From the NCBI GenBank assembly GCA_002360635.1, contig DEQW01000003.1, positions 772,019 through 836,018 on the forward strand: 64,000 nucleotides of DNA. The letters are read 5' to 3'. Shown piece after piece: positions 24,931 to 33,454 of this stretch. Position 1 is the first letter of the stretch. Each line of letters opens with the position of its first letter. This DNA comes from Flavobacteriaceae bacterium UBA3356 (GTDB lineage Bacteria > Bacteroidota > Bacteroidia > Flavobacteriales > Flavobacteriaceae). A model generated the notes under the pieces. The model saw only the letters and a list, made by a program, of their open reading frames with translations, was not told the DNA's origin and ran no database searches. A program made the position numbers and the translations under genes.

Positions 24931-26130
24931 ATGACAGAATCTAAGTCCCCTTTTACAAAAGCCCAATTAATACCTCAAGAAGAAACATTGGAGGTTACTA
25001 GGCAAAAAGGAGCTTTATTTATAGGCATTCCCAAAGAAACGTATTTTCAGGAAAAACGTATCTGTTTAACGCCCGATGCCGTTGCTGCAGTGGTTGCTAA
25101 TGGCCATAAAGTATTAATTGAAAGTGGAGCGGGAAAAGAAGCAGGGTTTTCAGATAAGGATTATAGCGAAGCTGGCGCCCAACTTACCAAGGATACCAAA
25201 AAAGTATTTGGATGCCCTTTTATTTTAAAAGTCGAACCACCTACATTAGAGGAGTTAGAGCTCATCAACCCAAAAACGGTATTGATTTCTGCGCTACAAC
25301 TTAAAACAAGACAGAAAAAATATTTCGACACCCTATCTAAGAAAAAAATTACAGCTTTAGCGTTTGAGTTTATCAAAGAACAAGATCATAGTTATCCTGC
25401 TGTAAAAGCTTTAAGTGAAATTGCTGGTACCGCTTCAGTATTAATTGCTTCAGAAATAATGGTAAATGCCAAAAAAGGGAATGGGTTACTTTTTGGCAAC
25501 ATTAGCGGTGTTCCACCTGTAGAAGTTGTTGTTATTGGTGCTGGCACCGTAGGTCACTTTGCCGTACGTTCCGCATTGGGATTAGGTGCTAACGTAAAAG
25601 TTTTTGACAGTTCCATCACTAAGTTACGAACGTTACAATCTGCCATTGGACAAACTTTCTACACATCGACCATACAACCTAAAAATTTACTGAAAGCTCT
25701 ACGTCGTTGCGATGTTGCCATTGGGGCAGTTCGCGGAAAGAATAGATCGCCAATAATTGTCACCGAACCAATGGTCAAAAAAATGAAAAAAGGTGCTGTT
25801 ATTATCGATGTAAGCATTGACATGGGAGGTTGCTTTGAGACCTCAGATATGACTACCCACGACTCCCCCACTATAATTAAACACAATGTGGTACACTATG
25901 GGGTGCCCAACATTCCTGCCCGATATCCAAAAACAGCCTCAATATCAATAAGTAACATTTTTACACCTTATTTATTGGAAATTGCTGAGTGTGGTGGCCT
26001 TGAACAAGCTATCCGTTTTGATGGTGGATTAAAAAATGGTTTGTACTTTTACCGCGGTATTTTAACCAATAAAGCTGTTGCCGATTGGTTTGATATGTCG
26101 TACAGCGATATCAATTTGCTGTATTTTTAA
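24931..26130 (+). CDS. ald: Alanine dehydrogenase-family NAD(P)-binding protein
   Basis: The protein shares the alanine dehydrogenase / transhydrogenase alpha fold. The N-terminal part has IGIPKETYFQEKRICLTPDAV (Arg and Lys substrate contacts), GHKVLIESGAGKEAGFSD and GCPFILKVEPPT. The Rossmann motif VVIGAGTVGHFAVRSALGLGA lies at about 196-216, followed by KVFDSS, and then VIIDVSIDMGGCFETS. The enzyme interconverts alanine and pyruvate plus ammonia with NAD. At 399 residues it is longer than Bacillus Ald (about 378), with about 25 extra N-terminal residues. Confidence 0.88.
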   Translation: MTESKSPFTKAQLIPQEETLEVTRQKGALFIGIPKETYFQEKRICLTPDAVAAVVANGHKVLIESGAGKEAGFSDKDYSEAGAQLTKDTKKVFGCPFILKVEPPTLEELELINPKTVLISALQLKTRQKKYFDTLSKKKITALAFEFIKEQDHSYPAVKALSEIAGTASVLIASEIMVNAKKGNGLLFGNISGVPPVEVVVIGAGTVGHFAVRSALGLGANVKVFDSSITKLRTLQSAIGQTFYTSTIQPKNLLKALRRCDVAIGAVRGKNRSPIIVTEPMVKKMKKGAVIIDVSIDMGGCFETSDMTTHDSPTIIKHNVVHYGVPNIPARYPKTASISISNIFTPYLLEIAECGGLEQAIRFDGGLKNGLYFYRGILTNKAVADWFDMSYSDINLLYF

Positions 26131-26145
26131 AAAGATACATTTTTT

Positions 26146-26523
26146 ATGAAATTAATTCACAGAATTGCCTACTATTTAGGAGGTTTCGGTATTGGCCTAA
26201 TTATCCTTTTCTTTTTTTTAAGTGGAAAAAAAACTTCTTGCGATTACAGCCCTAATGCCCGTACGTTAAAAGATATAAGAAATAAGGAGCGTGCTTTTTC
26301 TGAAGAAACAATTCAGTTTTTGAAACAAGAAAGATTAGACACTGCAGCTATTTCAAGAATGCTAATTGATGGTGACGTATTGTTTTCAGAAAGCAATACA
26401 GATTTGGATTCTTGCAAAATTTACAGAATTGAAGCCGATATTTTAGAAACAACCCTCAAGATGACCGTTGAAAATTGCAAAAATTTGGCAACTATTCAAA
26501 ATATGAGCAGAGCTTCAGAATAA
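26146..26523 (+). CDS. DUF4258-like small membrane-anchored protein
   Basis: The 125-residue protein has one N-terminal membrane segment (LGGFGIGLIILFFFL). The soluble part contains CDYSPNARTLKDIRNKE and FSEETIQFLKQERLDTAAISRMLIDGDVLFSES, which I associate with DUF4258 proteins found after alanine dehydrogenase in Flavobacteriaceae. It starts 15 bases after the ald stop, so the two are probably one transcript. Function unknown. Confidence 0.72.
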   Translation: MKLIHRIAYYLGGFGIGLIILFFFLSGKKTSCDYSPNARTLKDIRNKERAFSEETIQFLKQERLDTAAISRMLIDGDVLFSESNTDLDSCKIYRIEADILETTLKMTVENCKNLATIQNMSRASE

Positions 26524-27699
26524 TTAAAAAATCCCTCTGCGTTTCCGTTCATTTTTTAAAAGAGTTAATTCCCGGCTAGTTTGTCCAGCAACCGATGTGT
26601 TTTCTTCGGCACGACGGATTAAATAAGGCATAACATCTTTTACGGGGCCAAAAGGCATATATTTTGAAACATTAAAACCTTCGCTAGCTAAGTTATAACT
26701 TATATTATCACTCATACCGTATAATTGCCCAAACCAAACGCGGTCATCATTTTTATCAAGGCCTTTTGCTTTCATAATTTCCATCGCTAAATAACAGCTC
26801 ACTTCATTGTGCGTGCCAATGTAGAGAGTAATATCATCTAGGTTGTCTAAAATATATCGGGTTACTTCATTAAAGTTATCATCAGTAGCTTGCTTGCTTT
26901 CACAAATTGGTGTTGGATACCCATTTTCTTCTGCTCGCTCGTGCTCTTTTTCCATATAAGCGCCACGAACTACTTTGAATCCCAACCTAAAATTTTTCTC
27001 TTTGGCTTTTTTGTGTAATTTAAGTAGATACTCTTCCCTGTCCCAACGATAACATTGCAAGGTGTTAAAAATAACCACGCGTGTTTTATTATATTTTTCC
27101 ATCATTTGCTCGCAAAGTTTATCAGCGGCATCTTGCATCCACGATTCCTCTGCATCTACCAATAATGAAACGCCACAATCATCAGCAGCTTTGCAAACTG
27201 TTCCGTAACGTTCTACAATTCGGCTCCATTCCGCTTCTTCTTCCTTAGTGAGCTCTTCATTTTCTGTTTTTTTACGCCACAATTCAAAACGTCCCAATCC
27301 TGTGGGTTTAAACACTGCAAAGGGCATGGCATCTTTATTCTGGGCAAAACTGGTGAGTTCCACTATTTTATCCATGGTTTTATCAAACTGCGCTTCTTCT
27401 TCTTTCCCTTCTACCGAATAATCCAATACCGAATGGACATTTGCTTTATATAGTGCATCTACTGTATTCATGCAATCTTTTTCGTTCACCCCTCCACAAA
27501 AATGGTCAAATACCGTAGAGCGGATAAGCCCCTCTACAGGGAGATTGATATTTAATGCAAACTTTGTCACGGCAGTACCGATACGCACCAAAGGTTCGTT
27601 TGCAATCATTTTAAATAAAAAATACGCACGTTCAATCTCGGCATCAGATTTAAGTTTGAATGCTATTTCGGTATTATTAAACAGTAAATTCGTTTCCAT
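26524..27699 (-). CDS. putA: Proline dehydrogenase
   Basis: This monofunctional FAD enzyme oxidises proline to pyrroline-5-carboxylate. I start at METNLLFNNTEIAF (27699), just after a good promoter; the longer frame to 27792 would run across that promoter and into aroB. The 391-residue barrel shows SVLDYSVEGKE, VFKPTGLGRFELW, LLVDAEESWMQDAAD, FKVVRGAYMEKEHERA, YIGTHNEVS, and the C-terminal signature RRAEENTSVAGQTSREL. No P5C dehydrogenase domain is attached. The symbol putA is used for the activity, not the long fused protein. Confidence 0.93.
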   Translation of the reverse strand: METNLLFNNTEIAFKLKSDAEIERAYFLFKMIANEPLVRIGTAVTKFALNINLPVEGLIRSTVFDHFCGGVNEKDCMNTVDALYKANVHSVLDYSVEGKEEEAQFDKTMDKIVELTSFAQNKDAMPFAVFKPTGLGRFELWRKKTENEELTKEEEAEWSRIVERYGTVCKAADDCGVSLLVDAEESWMQDAADKLCEQMMEKYNKTRVVIFNTLQCYRWDREEYLLKLHKKAKEKNFRLGFKVVRGAYMEKEHERAEENGYPTPICESKQATDDNFNEVTRYILDNLDDITLYIGTHNEVSCYLAMEIMKAKGLDKNDDRVWFGQLYGMSDNISYNLASEGFNVSKYMPFGPVKDVMPYLIRRAEENTSVAGQTSRELTLLKNERKRRGIF

Positions 27700-27715
27700 A
27701 TAAAATAAATCTGCG

Positions 27716-27748
27716 CAAATATACTTAGATTTGACGATGAATAAACAA
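27716..27748 (-). promoter_or_regulatory. Promoter of the proline dehydrogenase gene
   Basis: Read on the minus strand, TTG (27748-27746), a 22-base spacer and TATATTTG (27723-27716) match the Bacteroidota consensus. The expected start of transcription is about 10 bases before the ATG at 27699. It overlaps the divergent aroB -7 element. Confidence 0.68.
27726..27733 (+). promoter_or_regulatory. Candidate -7 element of aroB
   Basis: TAGATTTG lies 35 bases before the aroB start and only 2 bases from the -7 element of the divergent proline dehydrogenase gene. No TTG is seen at -33. Confidence 0.5.
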
Positions 27749-27768
27749 CAGAAATCAGTTTTTGATAG

Positions 27769-28836
27769 ATGAAGCAACTCAATAAAAATCAAGGTTCAAT
27801 TCATGGCGATAACAATGCATGGGAGTTTTTTGAAAATCAAGTATCTAGCCTAAATCCAACTAAAATTTTCATTATAACCGACGAAAACACCAAAGAGTGT
27901 TGTCTTTCGTATTTATTAAAAAAAACCAGTTTTAAACAAGATTTTGAAGTTCTTACTATCCCTCCAGGGGAAAAAAACAAGACTGTTTCAACGTGTGTTG
28001 AGCTATGGAATGAACTATCCGACAAAAGAGCAGACCGAAATAGCCTAATTATAAATTTAGGTGGTGGTGTTGTTACCGATCTTGGTGGCTTCGTTGCCTG
28101 TACTTTTAAACGTGGCATCCCTTTTATAAATATACCAACCTCCTTATTGGCTATGGTCGACGCTTCAGTTGGAGGAAAAAACGGAGTGGATCTTGGTTCC
28201 TTAAAAAACCAAGTAGGCGTTATTAAAAACCCGCTACAGGTTTTAATTGATACTTCTTTTTTAGATACTCTTCCGAACGCCCATATAACATCCGGTTTAG
28301 CAGAAATGCTAAAACATGGTTTAATTCATTCTGAAGAATATTGGAAAAAAGTACAAAATTTTGATGCTACTAATAAACTTGGGGTAAGCGATTTAATTTG
28401 GGAATCTATTTTAATTAAAAACGAAGTTGTTACCGAAGACCCTTTAGAAAAAGGGCGTCGGAAAACACTAAATTACGGTCATACCCTTGGTCACGCTATT
28501 GAATCGTACTTCATGGAAAGCTCAAAAAAAGAATTGTTACACGGTGAAGCTGTCGCCATTGGTATGATCCTGGCTACGTATATTTCATCACGGCTTTGTT
28601 CCTTTCCCAAGAAAAAACTAGATGAAATTACAGCTGTAATCTTGAGTAGGTTTAAAAAAGTCTCTTTCAGCAAGGAAAATATTGAGGAAATAATTAAATT
28701 ATTGGTTTTTGATAAAAAAAACAGCGGTGGTATGGTATATTTTGTACTACTTCGTGATATAGGCAATTATAAAGTAAATTGTACCGTTGAAAATGAACTT
28801 ATTTATGAAGCGTTCAATTATTATGAAAAATTTTGA
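27769..28836 (+). CDS. aroB: 3-dehydroquinate synthase AroB
   Basis: AroB converts DAHP to 3-dehydroquinate in the shikimate pathway, using NAD and zinc. The 355-residue protein has the NAD-binding GGGVVTDLGGFVACTFKRGI, IPTSLLAMVDASVGGKNGVD, and the metal and substrate region GLAEMLKHGLIHSEEYW, with NYGHTLGHAIES and LLHGEAVAIGM supplying the zinc histidines. It is divergent from proline dehydrogenase and stands alone from other aro genes. Confidence 0.96.
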   Translation: MKQLNKNQGSIHGDNNAWEFFENQVSSLNPTKIFIITDENTKECCLSYLLKKTSFKQDFEVLTIPPGEKNKTVSTCVELWNELSDKRADRNSLIINLGGGVVTDLGGFVACTFKRGIPFINIPTSLLAMVDASVGGKNGVDLGSLKNQVGVIKNPLQVLIDTSFLDTLPNAHITSGLAEMLKHGLIHSEEYWKKVQNFDATNKLGVSDLIWESILIKNEVVTEDPLEKGRRKTLNYGHTLGHAIESYFMESSKKELLHGEAVAIGMILATYISSRLCSFPKKKLDEITAVILSRFKKVSFSKENIEEIIKLLVFDKKNSGGMVYFVLLRDIGNYKVNCTVENELIYEAFNYYEKF

Positions 28837-28845
28837 AAATATATT

Positions 28846-28874
28846 TTGAAATACCATTATCTCTTATATTTTTG
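28846..28874 (+). promoter_or_regulatory. Promoter of the acidic 98-residue protein gene
   Basis: TTG (28846-28848), an 18-base spacer and TATTTTTG (28867-28874) match the Bacteroidota consensus, 37 bases before the start at 28912. Confidence 0.6.
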
Positions 28875-28911
28875 AAGTTATAAATAGACAAACCAACAAC
28901 AGCAAACATAG

Positions 28912-29208
28912 ATGAAACGAGTTATTGTAGATTTTAAAAAACTTACCCCAGAAATACTATCATTATTGGTTGATAAGTATCCTGACGGGTACGACGACGA
29001 CCATGTGATACGTTTTAAAAACGCAAAAAATGAAACGGTAGATGCTGTTGAAGTGCGCACGGAAGACTCTATCTATTTGGTTAAAGTAAGTTCACGACTT
29101 GAAGACACCATGGCAAAGTTTGAAGAAGATGATTACGACATTGAGGACTACTCAGAGCCTATAAGCGAAATCCCTGAAAAGCCTTTACCTGGTGATGAAG
29201 AGGAGTAA
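28912..29208 (+). CDS. Small acidic protein, unknown function
   Basis: The 98-residue protein begins MKRVIVDFKKLTPEILSLL and contains DKYPDGYDDDHVIRFKNAKN, followed by a strongly acidic tail with 12 or more Asp/Glu in the last 35 residues. No signal peptide or membrane segment is visible, so it is cytoplasmic. It has its own promoter and a strong terminator, which supports a real single-gene unit. I do not recognise a function. Confidence 0.75.
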   Translation: MKRVIVDFKKLTPEILSLLVDKYPDGYDDDHVIRFKNAKNETVDAVEVRTEDSIYLVKVSSRLEDTMAKFEEDDYDIEDYSEPISEIPEKPLPGDEEE

Positions 29209-29213
29209 AAAAT

Positions 29214-29243
29214 AAAAAAAGAGGCGGATTTTCCGCCTCTTTT
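29214..29243. terminator. Bidirectional terminator
   Basis: GAGGCGG/CCGCCTC stem (29221-29227 with 29233-29239) with A on the left and T on the right. It can end the acidic-protein transcript (plus) and the DJ-1/PfpI transcript (minus). Confidence 0.9.
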
Positions 29244-29266
29244 CGGTTTCTATTTTAAATGAAATA

Positions 29267-29815
29267 TTAAGCGTGTTGTAATTCGTGCTTACCTTCTTTA
29301 ATTTCTTCAATCAATTTTGAATTGAATGCTGGTAAATCGTTTGGATTTCTACTAGTTACAAATCCTTCGTCAACAACTACTTCTTCATCCACCCAGTTAG
29401 CTCCTGCATTTACTAAATCATCTTTAATTGAATTAAAAGAAGTCAATTTTCTTCCTTTAACCACATCTGCAGATATTAATATTTGAGGTCCGTGGCAAAT
29501 AGCAGCTACTGGTTTCTTTTGCTTGAAGAAGTCCCGTACTAAAACCAGGGCGTTTTCATTTCTACGTAGTTTGTCGGGATTGATTACTCCTCCTGGTAAC
29601 ACCAAGGCGTTATATTGATTTGCGTTAATTTCATCAATAGTTTTATCTACTGTATACTCATTGCTCCAATTTCCATCTGCCCAAGCTTTAATGGTTCCAG
29701 TTTTTTCGCTGACGATGTCAACTGTAAAACCTTCTTTTTCCATCGCTTCTTTAGGTGATTTTAATTCAGATTCTTCAAATCCGTCTGTGGCTATAATAGC
29801 TATTCTCTTATCCAT
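29267..29815 (-). CDS. DJ-1/PfpI family protein
   Basis: The 182-residue protein has the flavodoxin-like class I amidotransferase fold: IAIIATDGFEESEL with the conserved Glu, ALVLPGGVINPD, and the nucleophile Cys107 in AAICHGPQIL, followed by SRNPNDLPAF near the end. The AxCHG elbow is typical of PfpI/YhbO proteins, associated with stress tolerance and with glyoxalase-like or peptidase activity. It precedes no obvious partner; the terminator at 29214 ends it. Confidence 0.92.
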   Translation of the reverse strand: MDKRIAIIATDGFEESELKSPKEAMEKEGFTVDIVSEKTGTIKAWADGNWSNEYTVDKTIDEINANQYNALVLPGGVINPDKLRRNENALVLVRDFFKQKKPVAAICHGPQILISADVVKGRKLTSFNSIKDDLVNAGANWVDEEVVVDEGFVTSRNPNDLPAFNSKLIEEIKEGKHELQHA

Positions 29816-29913
29816 AATCTTTTTTTGTTTTAATTAATTTTTCTTTTACTCTAAAATACAAGTAAGGACAAGGGTTAACAAATGTTTGGTATTAATGTTC
29901 TATTAAAGCATCG

Positions 29914-30882
29914 TTAAAGTTCGTTAGAGCGATCTGGATTATCTTTTAGAGATTTTGCTTTGTCGTGATCTTCTTCAAGTTTGTTTTTATACTTTCTAAG
30001 TTCGGCAAGTTCTTTTTCATAAGAAAGTGTAGCGTGCTTGGTGGGCGTTATTTTAATATTTCGGTATAATGCCCAGTTAACGGTAAGTTCGGCTCCAAAA
30101 AACATTATTAGACAAGTATAGTACACCCAAAGTAGGATAAGCACCACACTCCCGGCAGCACCATAGACCGAAGCAGGGTTTGATTGTGAAAAATAAAAAC
30201 CGATGATGTATTTCCCCGCTAAGAATAATAAGGAAGTGAAAAATGCACCCACCAATGTGGTTTTCCATTTTATCTTCACATCTGGCAAAATGGTAAAAAT
30301 TGAAGCAAACAAAGCTGTTATGAATATTTCTGAAATAAGAAAGTTAAGAACACTTACAATAGTTGAGGAGGCTTCGGAATAATAATTACTTAGAAGGTTG
30401 CTCACGGCAGAAATTGCTGCTGAGATAAACAAAGAAATTAAAAGCAACAATCCTATCGCCAAAACCAAACCAAAGGATGTTGCTCTTCTTTTTAAAATAT
30501 TCACAAACCCTTCTTCCTTAGCCCGTACACTCCAAATATTGTTCAACGCTTTTTGGAGCTGAAAAAAAACGCCCGTAGCTGCAAAAACAAGCATGCCAAC
30601 ACCTAGTACAATTGTTATTACAGAACTATCTTCCAAAGCAGCGTTGGCTATCATGGTCTCAATAGCTTGGGCACTTCCCTGCCCTATTAAACCGCCAATT
30701 TCTTCTGTTATCCTTCCTTGTACGGCTTCGCGACCGTAAAACAATCCAGCCATATGCACGGTTATCATTAACAATGATGGCAATGAAAACAGCGCGTAGT
30801 ATGCAATTATTGCACTTTTTGCCCAAGGATCGTTTTTATCCCAACTTAAATATGTTTTCTTTAAAAATGAGAACACATTCAT
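29914..30882 (-). CDS. YihY/BrkB-family membrane protein
   Basis: The 322-residue protein has six hydrophobic segments and the family markers WDKNDPWAKSAIIAYYALFSL at the N-terminus, FFQLQKALNNIWSVR and the polar-helix region IFTILPDVKIKWKTTLVGAF, plus VLILLWVYYTCLIMFFGAELT. It was once called ribonuclease BN by mistake; the role in envelope transport or virulence is undefined. The C-terminal 45 residues are charged and cytoplasmic. It overlaps the DinB gene by one base. Confidence 0.9.
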   Translation of the reverse strand: MNVFSFLKKTYLSWDKNDPWAKSAIIAYYALFSLPSLLMITVHMAGLFYGREAVQGRITEEIGGLIGQGSAQAIETMIANAALEDSSVITIVLGVGMLVFAATGVFFQLQKALNNIWSVRAKEEGFVNILKRRATSFGLVLAIGLLLLISLFISAAISAVSNLLSNYYSEASSTIVSVLNFLISEIFITALFASIFTILPDVKIKWKTTLVGAFFTSLLFLAGKYIIGFYFSQSNPASVYGAAGSVVLILLWVYYTCLIMFFGAELTVNWALYRNIKITPTKHATLSYEKELAELRKYKNKLEEDHDKAKSLKDNPDRSNEL

Positions 30883-31394
30883 TACAGGTAGCGCTCTTTG
30901 ATAATGTTTATATGATGTTGCTCATGGCCACAAATAATATATCCTGCGGCCTGAACCGAAAGTGGTTTTTCATTAGCTATGCCCGTATTGTCCAGTATTT
31001 TTTCTGAAAAACTTTTAAAGAGAGAAACGGTAGCCGTTCTAACACTTATGTATTCATTAATTAGATCTTCTGGTGAACGTTCATTGGCAAAAGAGTTATC
31101 TGCAAATAAATTTTCATCAAATCCAGAAAGTATAGAATTTTCAGAACGCGCTATTTGCAAGGCACGAGAGCAAAAAATACGCTCCGTATCAATGGTATGA
31201 AGTAAAATTTCTTTTGGAGTCCATTTCCCATCGGCATATCGATGAGACCAATTTTCTTCAGAAAGAGATTCATAAAAACCGGCTACTTTAAACATTCCAG
31301 ACATTAATGCCTTATTAAGCGGGATATCTTCAACTAATTTTATATACGTTTTAAAATATGCATGATATTGTGATTCTGGAACTTGATTAGCCAT
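30882..31394 (-). CDS. DinB family protein
   Basis: A four-helix DinB/YfiT-type metal-binding protein of 170 residues. The three metal histidines would be in EILLHTIDTERIF (near 68) and AGYIICGHEQHHINIIKE (near 155), the typical spacing. Family members include thiol-dependent transferases and DNA-damage-induced proteins; the substrate is unknown. Its stop codon overlaps the yihY-like start, so they form a two-gene unit. Confidence 0.85.
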   Translation of the reverse strand: MANQVPESQYHAYFKTYIKLVEDIPLNKALMSGMFKVAGFYESLSEENWSHRYADGKWTPKEILLHTIDTERIFCSRALQIARSENSILSGFDENLFADNSFANERSPEDLINEYISVRTATVSLFKSFSEKILDNTGIANEKPLSVQAAGYIICGHEQHHINIIKERYL

Positions 31395-31424
31395 TTTAAA
31401 ATTATTTTATATAAATATTAAAGA

Positions 31425-31456
31425 TAAAAAACCCTTTACTAAAAAAAGCAAAGGGC
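31425..31456 (-). terminator. Terminator downstream of the Lrp/AsnC gene
   Basis: On the minus strand CCCTTTGCT and AGTAAAGGG form a 9-bp stem with one G-U pair, followed by TTTTTT. Confidence 0.8.
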
Positions 31457-31480
31457 TGTAGTTTTTTCCGTTCTTCAGTT

Positions 31481-31963
31481 TTACTTAATATCCATAAAGA
31501 TAGAATGCATCAACCTTTTTTTGTCGTTAATACTTTCTTCCAGCGATATCATAGTTTCCGTTCGTGTAACGCCTTCAATATCGTCAATTAAATAAATTAT
31601 GTCTTTGGCATGACTTGTGTCTTTTGCCCTTATTTTACAAAAAATATTGAATTTTCCAGTTGTGACGTGGGCAACGGTTACAAAAGGGATTTCGTTAATG
31701 CGCTCCAATACAAATTGGGTTTGCGAAGTTTTTTGAAGAAATACCCCAACATACGCTATAAATGAATAACCTAATTTTTTATAATCCAATTTTAGTGAAG
31801 ATCCTGTAATAAAACCGGCATCTTCCATTTTTTTAACGCGTACATGCACAGTTCCGGCTGATATGCCTAGTTTTTTTGCTATATCGGTAAATGCTGTTCG
31901 CGTATTTTCGATAAGCATATCAAGGATTTTGTGATCTGTTTCGTCTAATTTAAATTTTGCCAT
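31481..31963 (-). CDS. Lrp/AsnC family transcription regulator
   Basis: The 160-residue protein has an AsnC-type winged helix (LDETDHKILDMLIENTRTAF, IAKKLGISAGTVHVRVKKM) and a C-terminal RAM domain (FIAYVGVFLQKT, VAHVTTGKFNIFCKIRAKD) that binds amino acids and forms octamers. Such proteins regulate amino acid genes and often themselves. It has its own terminator; a minus-strand TATTTTTG at 31985-31992 could be its -7 element. The target is unknown. Confidence 0.93.
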   Translation of the reverse strand: MAKFKLDETDHKILDMLIENTRTAFTDIAKKLGISAGTVHVRVKKMEDAGFITGSSLKLDYKKLGYSFIAYVGVFLQKTSQTQFVLERINEIPFVTVAHVTTGKFNIFCKIRAKDTSHAKDIIYLIDDIEGVTRTETMISLEESINDKKRLMHSIFMDIK

Positions 31964-32020
31964 AGCTCTTTATTTTTACGAGTGCAAAAATACTAAGTTT
32001 TTGATAAAAAAAGAATAGAT

Positions 32021-33163
32021 TTATTGAAAATTTATTTCATTACCAGTATTTTTATAATGAATTGTTAAAACTTTTTCGTCTATAGCAGCTTTTTGTTGAG
32101 AATTTATTAAAATTTCCTCATTTTGAAAATCGATTTCTTTGTGTCCTATGTAATTGATTGAGGCACCAACTTCTTTTATAACAGGAATCAACTCAACTTT
32201 TTCCTCAACAAGCTCTTCTTCATATTGAATAGCAATCGATACAGGGCCTTTACTGTTTTTTAGAAGTACATTGCGCAAAATAATATCCCGAAAATTCTTT
32301 TTATTCTCTGGAATCGTAAAATACGGTTTATAGCTGTTGTTTTCTTCCTTTGATGCCGTAATACCAAACAACTCCAACAAGGCGTAAAAAATAAACTCGC
32401 GGGTTTTATCACGTTGGTAATCGTTTTGGTAATGCCCCGCTTCAAACAATATAGTTGGCACCCTAGCTGCAGTAAAGCTATCCCCTACACAATTATCATT
32501 AAAAGTGTCATCATAACGCCCTACTTGATTGGGGATAAAGCGCTGTAAAGCATGGGTCATCTTCACAATGTGCTGCATGGCAATTTTACGCGCATCGGTA
32601 ACCGTCCGATCGATATTGGCAGATGGCGACAAAAATGAAACAGTAGCGGGATTGCCTGTTTCTAAGCCGTAAATGGTACGCTGGTCGTGCAGGTTGAGAC
32701 ATAAATCGGGTTTTATCTCAGTGAAAAGTTCACGTAACAACTTACTCTCTTTTTGGGTAAGTGCTTTTGCATCCCGGTTAAGGTCTACACCATTAGCATT
32801 TTCACGGGTATAGGCTTCTGCACCGTCTGGATTTAAAATAGGGATTAAATACACAGAATAGCTTTCTATAAAAGTGTTTATCTCTTTCTGAAAAACTTCT
32901 TTCTGGTCAATACAACTTAAAAAGTCAAAAACTGCTTTGGTGGTTGTCGATTCATTTCCATGCATTTGTGACCATGCCAAAACTTTCTTTGAACCTTTTC
33001 CGATTTTTAAAACTGGGATTTCCTTTCCTTTTTCTGAAACACCTGTTTTAAATAATTCAATTTTAGAATTATTTTTTAAAAGGGGCATTATGTGTTTTAA
33101 GGCAATGTAACGCCCCTGAATAGGAGCCAAAAAAAAAGACTTATAAGCTTCTGTTATTTCCAT
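32021..33163 (-). CDS. M14-family zinc carboxypeptidase
   Basis: The metallocarboxypeptidase fold is clear. Zinc ligands His68 and Glu71 lie in SQMHGNESTTTKA and the third His in LCLNLHDQRTIYG (about residue 158). The substrate-binding LNPDGAEAYTRENANGVDLNRDA is followed by the catalytic Glu region TILFEAGHYQNDYQRDKT. I see no signal peptide, so it is probably cytoplasmic. The C-terminal 100 residues are an extra domain. It is divergent from the XRE regulator, with shared operator-like repeats between them, so its regulation probably depends on that protein. Confidence 0.88.
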   Translation of the reverse strand: MEITEAYKSFFLAPIQGRYIALKHIMPLLKNNSKIELFKTGVSEKGKEIPVLKIGKGSKKVLAWSQMHGNESTTTKAVFDFLSCIDQKEVFQKEINTFIESYSVYLIPILNPDGAEAYTRENANGVDLNRDAKALTQKESKLLRELFTEIKPDLCLNLHDQRTIYGLETGNPATVSFLSPSANIDRTVTDARKIAMQHIVKMTHALQRFIPNQVGRYDDTFNDNCVGDSFTAARVPTILFEAGHYQNDYQRDKTREFIFYALLELFGITASKEENNSYKPYFTIPENKKNFRDIILRNVLLKNSKGPVSIAIQYEEELVEEKVELIPVIKEVGASINYIGHKEIDFQNEEILINSQQKAAIDEKVLTIHYKNTGNEINFQ

Positions 33164-33180
33164 GAATTAAATCTTGTTGA

Positions 33181-33207
33181 CAAAGTTAAACAATGCTTTG
33201 TTTACAA
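33181..33207 (-). promoter_or_regulatory. Promoter of the M14 carboxypeptidase gene
   Basis: On the minus strand TTG (33207-33205), a 16-base spacer and TAACTTTG (33188-33181) match the Bacteroidota consensus; the ATG follows at 33163. The TTG lies inside inverted repeat 1. Confidence 0.62.
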
Positions 33208-33214
33208 ATGTAAC
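33200..33214. promoter_or_regulatory. Operator-like inverted repeat 1 (TTTACA-N2-TGTAA)
   Basis: GTTTACAAATGTAAC has 6-base arms with a 2-base centre. The minus-strand core TTACATTTGTAAAC is identical to repeat 3. It covers the -33 region of the M14 gene promoter. Likely target of the XRE protein; inferred. Confidence 0.65.
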
Positions 33215-33222
33215 CAGTAAAT

Positions 33223-33230
33223 TATATTTG
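33223..33230 (+). promoter_or_regulatory. Additional plus-strand -7 motif
   Basis: TATATTTG with TTG 22 bases upstream (33198-33200), between repeats 1 and 2 and pointing to the XRE gene. It may be a distal promoter giving a leader of about 220 bases. Confidence 0.4.
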
Positions 33231-33237
33231 TTTTGCA

Positions 33238-33251
33238 TACAGCTGTAAACA
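33238..33251. promoter_or_regulatory. Operator-like inverted repeat 2
   Basis: ATACAGCTGTAAAC matches repeats 1 and 3 at 11 of 14 positions and contains the perfect palindrome TACAGCTGTA. It lies between the two divergent promoters. Confidence 0.55.
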
Positions 33252-33413
33252 ATTATGTGTGGTTTTTACTAACGAGATGGCTTAATTTACTTAAAATTTT
33301 ATAATTAGTAGTTAGATTGTTGTTTTCTATTAAGTTAATATATATTATATAAAGTTAAAGTTTAATTAAAAAGCGATTTTAGTAAGCTTTATTTTATATT
33401 ATCAGTACAATAC

Positions 33414-33428
33414 TTTACATTTGTAAAC
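33414..33428. promoter_or_regulatory. Operator-like inverted repeat 3 (TTTACA-N2-TGTAAA)
   Basis: TTTACATTTGTAAAC contains 6-base complementary arms. It overlaps the -33 TTG of the XRE promoter exactly as repeat 1 overlaps the M14 promoter. Confidence 0.65.
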
Positions 33429-33448
33429 GTTATTGTTTTATATATTTG
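33421..33448 (+). promoter_or_regulatory. Promoter of the XRE regulator gene
   Basis: TTG (33421-33423), a 17-base spacer and TATATTTG (33441-33448). The ATG at 33455 is only 6 bases after the -7 element, so the transcript would be leaderless or nearly so. Confidence 0.6.
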
Positions 33449-33454
33449 GTTACA

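Noticed and set aside
27700..27792. Upstream extension of proline dehydrogenase
   Set aside because: It would run through a well-matched promoter and overlap the divergent aroB start.
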